Shown one piece after another: positions 56,380 through 64,000 of a DNA stretch of 64,000 nucleotides (the stretch's first letter is position 1; each line of letters opens with the position of its first letter). Origin of the DNA: Phytophthora sp. 'mugwort' (lineage: Eukaryota; Oomycota; Peronosporomycetes; Peronosporales; Peronosporaceae); the NCBI GenBank assembly GCA_033558025.1, contig JAUCEF010000002.1, positions 1,302,001 to 1,366,000 on the forward strand, in the 5' to 3' direction. The notes below the pieces were generated by a model, which made no database searches, was not told the DNA's origin, and saw only the letters and a list, made by a program, of their open reading frames with translations. The position numbers were made by a program, and so were the translations under genes.

Positions 56380-58080
56380 TTACCCATGTCGGTCTATATC
56401 GTGAATGTTAAATGTATGAGAAAAACTAACAAATACGACATGCAATGGGTAAAAAACAGCCGAAGGGTCATTCGCTTCACTCACTGTAGCTGTCATCTTC
56501 GTTGTCATCATCGCTCTCATCTTCAGCCGATACAATCTCGCACTCGTCCGCAAGCTGTAAGTGCTTTTTTCGTATTTTTGGGCATGCTTGTACGCATTTA
56601 TCCAAGTTTCAGAGTCCAATGCCGCGACGCACACCCTACATCACTTTACGTCTCTACTCGGCCATATCAGATGCAGGTCGTCAGTAGTCTTGCCCTTGTG
56701 TTATCCTCGATCAGCTCAATGGGTTGCGGCTCTAGATGTTAGGGTGGCGTATAGTACACCAAATAACCGTACGAAGATGCGATCTCTATTGCTCTATAGG
56801 CGGGTTTTGGCTTGTTTGCACGGACAAGCATCATCCACTCAGCTTTTGTATAGCTTGTATCATACCAAACCTCTAATACAATAAACACGATAGAATTAAC
56901 GTATAAAATTTTCAAAACGACGAACCTTTTTCTTCTAGCCAAGCCTGAATACCGGTTTTAAGCGTTCTAGAATTTGGTTCAGGATTGGTCTGACTTTGTG
57001 ATAACTGGCACCGTCCATGTGAATATTACAAGTGCCATACCTTGGTAGCTAAAACAGCACTCAGGTTCGTAAACCCACCGTTCAAACTGCTCCGTGTTGA
57101 AAAACTCCGTGATACACCATCATCCAACTTGCTTCTTGAATTGGACTGCCAAACTTTCCGTGGTTCCTCTATCAATTCACCCACGATTCCATTTTTCACG
57201 GTGAATTATGCTTGCAGCTATTTTGCAAAACCTCTTGGATAAAGATATTAGATAATTAGCACAAACAATACTGAAAAACATAAATTTACTGATTTACTGA
57301 CCTTGGGCCGCGTCCGCTCTTTGCAAAACGTACCTTGTCCTCATCGACCCAGGAGAGTTGGACGACATGGTTCAGTTTCAAAATGTTTCATCCAGAAATA
57401 CTTCCGGACGCACCGGAAAATACCGTATGTTTATGTTCGCCGGTTTCTTTTTTAAATTGCGTGCGAAAAGCGGCATTTGCTGTGGATTTTGCTAAAATGT
57501 TGCTGAAATGTCGCGCGTTTTCCCTTTATAATCTCATTCCCATCCGTCGAAGCACACGATGCAGGGACGCACCGAGATTGAGATTTCATGCTCTTCTTTT
57601 AAACGTTTTGCCAACTTCGGTGCAGCTACGGGCTTTCCAGTTCTCTTCATTTCGGAGACCACCCATGTATCAGATGGTTCATGTTTTCCCGTACATCTGT
57701 GGTTACCAGATGGTTTGGATCCTGTCATCTGGAATATATCATAGTACGACCAATGAAATGTTAAATTAATATATAACTACAACTGCAACATGTAAAACAT
57801 ACCGAGGAAAACGTCGGGTCATGGCGCTCTTCCCAGTGCCCCCCGATTGCCGAAATCGTGCCTATTGTGAACCCAAGACATTCGTGCCTATTGTGAACCC
57901 AAGACATTCGCTGACATGCTTGCGAACGTCCCCTTCCCATAGCGACGGATTTTCGGCTGTTTTGGCTAGTATATTCGTAGGTCTTAACCACACAAGGATT
58001 TTTTTCAGCCGCCGATAATTTCTTACCGGACGGTCCATTTGGCGAGAGGCGACCGTGCCACGGGATGGTAGTGTATGCAA
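56380..58080 (-). pseudogene. Tc1/mariner-type transposase, inserted in copia element
   Basis: The minus strand begins AEKNPCVVKTYEYTSQNSRK and CLGFTIGTISAIGGHWEERH (helix-turn-helix region). It continues with AAPKLAKRLKEEHEISISVR, FPVRPEVFLDETF (first catalytic Asp) and GRCQLSQSQ (decayed second block). The C-terminal LVYYTPP, PIELIEDN and ALDSETWINAYKHAQKYEKS follow. It has the same family architecture as the element at 29.3 kb but is more degraded, with multiple stops. Boundaries are approximate, and no terminal repeats were identified. Confidence 0.65.
57856..57910. repeat. 26-bp perfect tandem duplication
   Basis: TCGTGCCTATTGTGAACCCA plus six more bases occurs at 57856-57881 and again at 57882-57907, followed by the first three bases of a third unit. 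It lies in the transposase remnant and shifts its frame. Confidence 0.95.
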
Positions 58081-58349
58081 CGCTGTATTAAACTGAATTC
58101 TCGCCAATGCAAGTAGCGGCAGCCTAATCTGGCACCAGGTTGTCGAGAACCAGTCAAATAAAAACAAAACTAAAATAATCATTTTCCGTCCAAGCCTTTT
58201 TGGCCGGGACAATCATGTATTTTCGTATCGCGTGGATTTGGGTGGTAGACTCTTGTCTTTGACAGCAAAAACAGCGGATGGGTGCTCCACCAATAAGGAG
58301 CTGCCGTCATGAGACGTAGTTTCCATTGGACCAACTTAGTCAATAGATA

Positions 58350-59757
58350 TAACAGCTTGGCCTCGCTTCAGTGCACGGTGTGTTTTTGCTTACCTGGCTG
58401 TCGCGGCTGTTTCGACCGCACAAGCCCCGACACTCCAGTGAGTGCGATCCACCCCATGGGATCGAGTTGCTGCTAATACCTAACGAATCATGGACGTTGA
58501 AATCGGTCAGGCCCTCGTGCCCTGACGTATGCGCACGCCTTCAGCTCCAGCATGGCACGCAACAGCACGTGACACGTTGGTTCTCATCAAAAACAGGCCG
58601 CCTGTGTTCTGCGATGCAACAAGGCGCAAAATTCGCCTCCTCCGTACGCAAACACCTTCATTAAACACTTGCGTAGGCGTTCTTCACTCGCCTTGCTCAG
58701 ACTGACAAAATCGGGTTGCAGACCTGGCACATAAAGGATGTCCTTCAAACAAACGCCGCAACGTTTTCTAGCACCAGTTTTGCCTCCCCGCTTTGGACCA
58801 CTACAGACTCGTACCGCCTACAATAGTCACAACTAACTTCACGAGTCAGTCTCGTCAAATCCGTAAGCGTGCTCACCGTTCCGGTCATGCGACCCGACGT
58901 GCCCGAGTCAATGATCCACAGATCTCCATCAGCATTTTTGAAAGCTCGACGTGAAAGGCTCTTCAGTTTCACTGATACTGGACTGCCTACGTTGTCACGA
59001 GAATCAACATTTTCCTTTGTGTCCCCAACGCACGACACTCATACTTAGAGTGGACTTGCTTCCGCAACGGAAGCACTTCCTCGCTGGCTTGACCTTGCAT
59101 CCGCAGACTTTCACCATCACGTCGTGCTTGGACGTTTCGATGCCTCAGCTGTCTCCTTGAGGAGCATTTCCTCCAGCGTGGAGAAGTAGCCGTTCCAGTC
59201 GGGACCCAGAGACTGCATTAAGTTGCTCCGCTTTTCTTCATCCGGCCGATTCACCTTGTAACAGACAAGATCTACCAGTATCAGACTAGTTTTGTGGATA
59301 TGTCCCAACATGTCGCCTCCAACGTCGATGCAACGAGACAGGTAGCCGCGGTTGAGATCACCATCGCACAAGTTTCGGTACGCGGCTTCAACGAGTTCAG
59401 CATAGCCGGCGGGTGACCCAAGTCAGCAACGTACGACGCGACGTCGTCCGTTACAGCCGTCTGGATCACAGTAATGTCGAGCTTGTGCGTGCACCAGGAG
59501 CTTGTGGAGCGGTCTGCTCGTTGACGATTCATCCCATTGCAGTTGCTCAGTTGTCGGCGTAAAAGTGAGAGTGCCGCCCACACCTCTTTGATATCGAGGT
59601 ATAGCTTGAGCTGGCGCGGCCACGGGCGATGTCCAGTGCCGTCAAACTTGCGAATCTTCGTCACGAAGGTGTTTGCGTTACGCGTAACCTGTTGATCCTT
59701 GGCGAACGGTCGCGCTCGGCGTAGAAAAAGTGATTGATTAAAGTTCCTAAGACTCAA
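58350..59757 (-). pseudogene. Ty1/copia fragment: gag, protease, pre-integrase
   Basis: The minus strand begins NANTFVTKIRKFDGTGHRPW and LKLYLDIKEVWAAL (gag). It continues via LVDLVCYKVNRPDEEKRSNL and LGPDWNGYFSTLEEML, and a decayed zinc knuckle (CFRCGSKS). The protease DLWIIDSGTSGRMTG comes next, then the pre-integrase DILYVPGLQPDFVSLSKASE. Stops near 59120, 58745 and 58605 break it. The integrase core resumes beyond the Tc1-type insertion at 56.1 kb. Confidence 0.82.
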
Positions 59758-60769
59758 ACGTGCATGCCGCCTTCCATGGCGGTCCCTCTTCAGCTTAGAA
59801 GTCGCCCAGCCTCGACCTCACTCCTGCCTCTCTTACACGTGTGTTTCGGTCACTTGGCACCTGACACGACCACCCTGCTCTTCCTTGACGCCGATTCCTT
59901 GAGCTCGAGTCATTTTGACGAATATTCAACGGCCTGTGCCGCTTCTACTTCAACACCACCGTTATATTGTGTGTCACCAGTTCAGGATCCGTCCCTGCTT
60001 CCCAAAACCTGCGCTACGTTGCTTATTTGTAATGTCCGCTTCCTCTCTTGAAAATGAAGTAGTGGTCGAGTGGCGTGTCCTAAAAACATATCTCTATGCA
60101 GTCCCTACTTCATGCCGATCACATTCTACACATTCATCTGTAAACCGAAATCATGCAACAATCTATTCCTCGGACGTGGTGCAACGTACTTGTCTTTCAT
60201 TCAAGCGGACGTCTTTATGACAGATATTTCTTGGAGCTCAGTAGGGTCCTCGAGCAAGTCCCGTAGCCCTCGAGGAAACTGCATGACCATTTCAACATCA
60301 GGGTTACTGCAGAAAAGGCTCGCCATAGGTGCGGGCCGCTGGAACGCGATGTAAATCGTGGCAAAACCATTCTTGCGGGCGAGGAGGTACGCTCCAACTT
60401 GCAGATCAGTGCATCGAATCTTCTTAAGATCTGTACAGATTAACACCGTCTGACACACTTACACATCTGCGCGCTACACTATTCGCATATGCGGATGCCT
60501 GGGTTTGCTGTGAACTGTACTTCATATGTTTGGTCTGCTGAAACTACTGCATACTACCCCCGTTCCGAAAACGAATGTTCACTTCAACAACGATGTGTCC
60601 ACATAATTTTCCTTGCGCTTCTAATGGCCGAAAGGTGCAAGTCTAATGTGTTGCCTCGTGACCATTAATTCCGCAGCAGCGTTGGCACCAAATGTCCGGC
60701 CGCCGTCGTCACATCGCTTCACCCGTTCACAACTAAATTGTTCTCAAATCGATAAACCAACCCGCTAAG
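59758..60769. other. Region with one unassigned minus-strand frame (60201-60458)
   Basis: The 85-codon frame includes LLARKNGFATIYIAFQRPAP and NPDVEMVMQFPRGLRDLL. The pattern faintly recalls the C-terminal half of packaging-type ATPases, but no Walker motif is present in the window sequence nearby. Otherwise there is nothing recognisable. Confidence 0.2.
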
Positions 60770-62105
60770 ATGGCTCACTCGCACAACACAAAGGACATCC
60801 CACTGCCGACGAAGCTGGAAGTGGTGCTTTATCTCTCTGGTATATCCACTTGTGGACAGCTTCCGCAAGGGACTATATTCAAACAGCTAAGCACTTTGGC
60901 TACCACCTCAACACGGTATACAAGCTGTGGTGTGACCGAGCCACAATTGCGGTCCAGCAACCCGTTCGCGCGCATTTACCGACGGTTCTATCAAGGCTAA
61001 GATTGAAGCTGTCCCCGTGGAGTACCGCTGCACACTTTGTGGCCGTGCTTGCTGCGACGGGAGTTCCCCGCATCCAGCTCTTCCGACAACTGAAGGTGAA
61101 GAACGTAGTCAAACGGGTCACAGTCGTGCCAAAGCCGCTACTCACTCCAGTGCCCATGGCGACGCGTCGACAGTTTGCGCAATCGTCTGTCAAGCATCCT
61201 CCTCGTATGTTTTATATCTGTTAACTCATATTACTCTATGACTCATCAATTTAACATATAAATTTGTTTGTATTTTCGTTAATCGGGTGAGCGTGGTTAG
61301 CAATTCATTGGCATGCATGATGTCGTGCATTTGACAATAAACGGTTTTACGTGCACCAAAACAATCGCAGCATGTACTATCTTACCAATGATGAGCCTCC
61401 TCCTCGGGCCGTCACAAGAACAATTTCTACCGCACGAAAGTGATGCTTCCAGTGGCGGTGGTCCGACCCTAGTAAGACGCACATCAATGCATGATATTTG
61501 ACGGTAAGCTAGATCTTTGGCTCATCATTGAGACGAGGATGGCTCTCCGCAACATAAAAGACCGACCAAAAGGGACACCCATCACAACCTGTGTGAAGAT
61601 GACAAAGGATGTCTACGAGCACATGCTGACGCAAGATGTTATTCCTGCCATCAAGCATATCTCGCCTGATAAGTTAAGTTAATTAAATGTACATTAGCAA
61701 ATTCGGTTCTCATTATCATTTGTGTACAGGCAAGGAAAAAGGTGTCCATTCATCAAAGCAACGCCTCGCTTCATCGTGCATCGGATCGCACTGCTGTAAA
61801 AGCGGTGGTCGCGGAGGATGGCTGGTCGATCAAGTTCGTTAATCAGCCGCCCCACAGCCCGAACTTTAATGTTCTCGACTTGGGTCGGTTTAACTCACCG
61901 CAGTCGCTTTAGGACAAGAAGAGGACACGATACATTGATGACCTCAGGGCAGCAGCCAACGGTGAATTTTGATGAGATACAAGGTTCTACCGCTAACAAG
62001 TGTTTTCTTAATTTGCAAAATGTGCTGAAAGGCATGGATGCATGTCGGTGGTGGCAACAGCTACAACATTCCCCACGTGGGAAAAGATGCAGTCATGCAG
62101 GCTGG
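60770..62105 (+). pseudogene. Mariner-like transposase, degraded
   Basis: From ATG 60770 the N-terminal helix-turn-helix region reads PLPTKLEVVLYLSGI and, shifted, YIQTAKHFGYHLNTVYKLW. Then follow AATGVPRIQLFRQLKVKNVV and the catalytic core FDNKRFYVHQNNRSMYYLTN with the first Asp, DGKLDLWLIIETRMALRNIK, GTPITTCVKMTKDVYEHMLT, IHQSNASLHRASD and PPHSPNFNVLDLG with the third Asp. The second catalytic Asp position (expected QQDNA) reads QSNA. At least four frameshifts or stops occur between 60850 and 61910. The C-terminal tail NKCFLNLQNVLKGMDA ends near 62105. Confidence 0.78.
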
Positions 62106-63555
62106 TAAGTTGCCCATTTCGGTTCCATGCTCTACTGAAGCGATTGAAGCGGCTCTCGAGCATTAAATCGTAATAGTTAGTTTGATAGCTGTAAAACAAA
62201 TCTAAAATGTTTACTGCTTCCAATCGGATATCTTTGCTTGTGGTCACACACGAAAGTAGTGTTGTTGGTTGCACGCGGTTCGATGCATTGCGTGCATTTC
62301 CCCACAAAGCGATTGATGAAAATCCGAGGCCGTATTTGAACATTCACTTTTAAAGTTCCAGCTGTATTCTCGTGGCTACGCTGCGCGGTAGCTCTTTCAC
62401 CACCTTCCGCGTCACTCGGTGCACGGTACAGGTAGGTCTGAGGCGCTCTGGCGGATGGATCAGCTCCGAAACTCATACACATCTCTTTGCACAGGAAAAT
62501 ATATGTCGGGTAGGCGCTCCTTCTCCGCGCAATGGGAACGCTTCAACATCATCACTGAAACTCGGCATCTGATGTATAAGGGCGCTAATTGCCGGTACTG
62601 CGAGCAAGAAGATCCAGCCGTCACGCCATATTAAGAGCCACATCCTGAAGTAGCTCATGCCTCCCGAGTTTCGGGATGGGTATATTGGCCTAGAACTACT
62701 GACTAATCGCTTAAAGCTGGTAGTACTATGTATTGAGGCGGTAGCTCTCGTTTTGGAAATACGAAATAAAAAAAATAATAAGGTAGGTAAGGCTGATTAG
62801 CGACGCTAGTAGCGCCAACTGAGGCATGCTAAGTACAATTTGCCCGGTTGGCACTAAACACAAATTAAACGATTTATGAGGGGGGCATAAGATTCGCATC
62901 AAATACATCCAATGTTAATTAATTTATATGGGGAAATCTTTGATCGATGCAATGGGTGTCTTCCAAAAACTACATAAAACGGTTTTAATCAGTGGGTTAG
63001 GGCGCACTAAAAGGATAATTAAACTTCCTGACTAATCGGAATTGTTCGGTGAGACCACTTTTTGGTCTCACTAAAAAATTCCGTTTATCATCTTTTATCT
63101 CGGTTAATATTCCCCTGGAGCAGCAACCACATCAAATAATCATGTTGACTTCATTACAAGACCAGACTCTACCTCAATTTGGGAAGCTCCCGTTTGAATT
63201 GAAGTTCGAAAGATCTTGAAAGGCTGTGGCGAATTGGCGCGCTCTCGCGCCCACCGCCATTCCAAGATTCGCCTTCGCTCACGCAAGTGACAAAAACTTA
63301 CTGTGCTTGCCTCGAGAACGGTAGCGTCTTGTGCGTCTCGGCAATCATCTATTGTGTGTTGGCTCTTACTAACTGGAGGTTCATGATATTCAACGTGCAG
63401 ATGCGACGCGGAGAGCTCGCTTCTTGTTCTTCGGATCGGCCACACGGATAGTCGGGTAAGAGTCTGCATTCGCGGGAGGAATTACAGCATTATAATTTGA
63501 CTAACCTGCTCTGCATGGTGACGTCGCGTGAGGGTTGCTAAACGTCAACAGAGAG
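62106..63555. other. Region with no recognised gene
   Basis: Open frames such as 62419-62634 (plus) and 63140-63469 (minus) carry no family motif I can name. The latter could be the start of a retroelement gag read from the LTR-like end at the right edge. Confidence 0.3.
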
Positions 63556-64000
63556 GCATTACCGACCTTATCCGACCATGTCCCCATCGGCCCCCGGGAT
63601 GAAGCAAATGATGCAACGGGACTGCGAAGCGTAGTGCGTCAGAGGAAGACGTATGACTCCCCGAGTCTTAGCTGTGGTTACCCTAACCCCTAAGGTCTCC
63701 GCAGAGGCTTAGATCGCTCTAGTTATACCACTAGAGACTCAAAGAGTCAGTATTCCTAAGCCTAGTGCGATACTCTCTTTGATGCTAAAACTGACCTGTT
63801 ATTTGTTTGCTATCTGCGGCAAAGCCGCCTGTGGTGTAAATGTATGACTCTAACTATATACCATAGTTTAACCTAGTCAAATGCATATCAAGTGGCCCTG
63901 TGGCCACGTACTGAAATCCTGTTAATCCAAGTGGTACCAAGTACCACTTATTGCAAGGTGACACGTGGCAGGCTATACTCATGTTACCTTCGTGTAACCC
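63556..64000 (-). repeat. Possible LTR, truncated by the window edge
   Basis: Non-coding sequence with a strong small palindrome AAGTGGTA-CCAAG-TACCACTT (63929-63949), a TATA-like ACTATATACC near 63855 and no long open frame. It looks like the control region of an LTR retroelement read leftwards. No second copy is visible inside the window, so this remains tentative. Confidence 0.25.

Overview
The window looks like an oomycete genome, most likely Phytophthora. The evidence is compact GC-rich genes with short GT-AG introns of about 55-150 bp, a canonical RXLR-EER secreted effector, paired flagellar kinesins, and piggyBac, pogo, Tc1/mariner, copia, gypsy and tyrosine-recombinase retroelement remnants of the types common in Phytophthora. 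The species cannot be fixed from sequence alone.

Layout. 1-1,700: a decayed PIF/Harbinger fragment and a 143-bp palindrome. 1.7-12.8 kb: a gene-dense block holding an M13 metallopeptidase with a roughly 420-residue charged insert, a kinesin-2, a kinesin-9 running tail-to-tail with it, and a family-31 glycosyltransferase. 12.8-32 kb: a transposon-rich block. It starts with a piggyBac element whose TTAA target contains the glycosyltransferase stop codon. It continues with a Tc1/mariner fragment, a DIRS/Ngaro-like retroelement with a split-direct-repeat-like 3' end, gypsy and MULE fragments, and a Tc1-type transposase. 32.5-33.8 kb: an RXLR effector with four repeats of the WY/LWY type. 35.4-41.9 kb: a second gene-dense block with a PD-(D/E)XK nuclease-like protein, an EF-hand/ankyrin/fibronectin-III protein, and a phosphatidylinositol 4-kinase carrying a PH domain. 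42-49.5 kb: sparse sequence with one conserved hypothetical gene, diverged repeats and an internally deleted pogo-like transposase. 49.6-54.1 kb: DAHP synthase (shikimate pathway) and a Man1/Src1-type inner nuclear membrane protein. 54.2-64 kb: a copia element split by a Tc1-type element, a mariner pseudogene and an LTR-like end.

The real genes are housekeeping or cytoskeletal, apart from the effector. Two kinesin families with ciliary roles sit side by side, which fits an organism with flagellated zoospores. The alternation of gene-dense blocks with repeat-filled, effector-bearing stretches matches the two-compartment genome organisation known for Phytophthora. Exon structures were worked out by hand from splice consensus, reading frame and family alignment.
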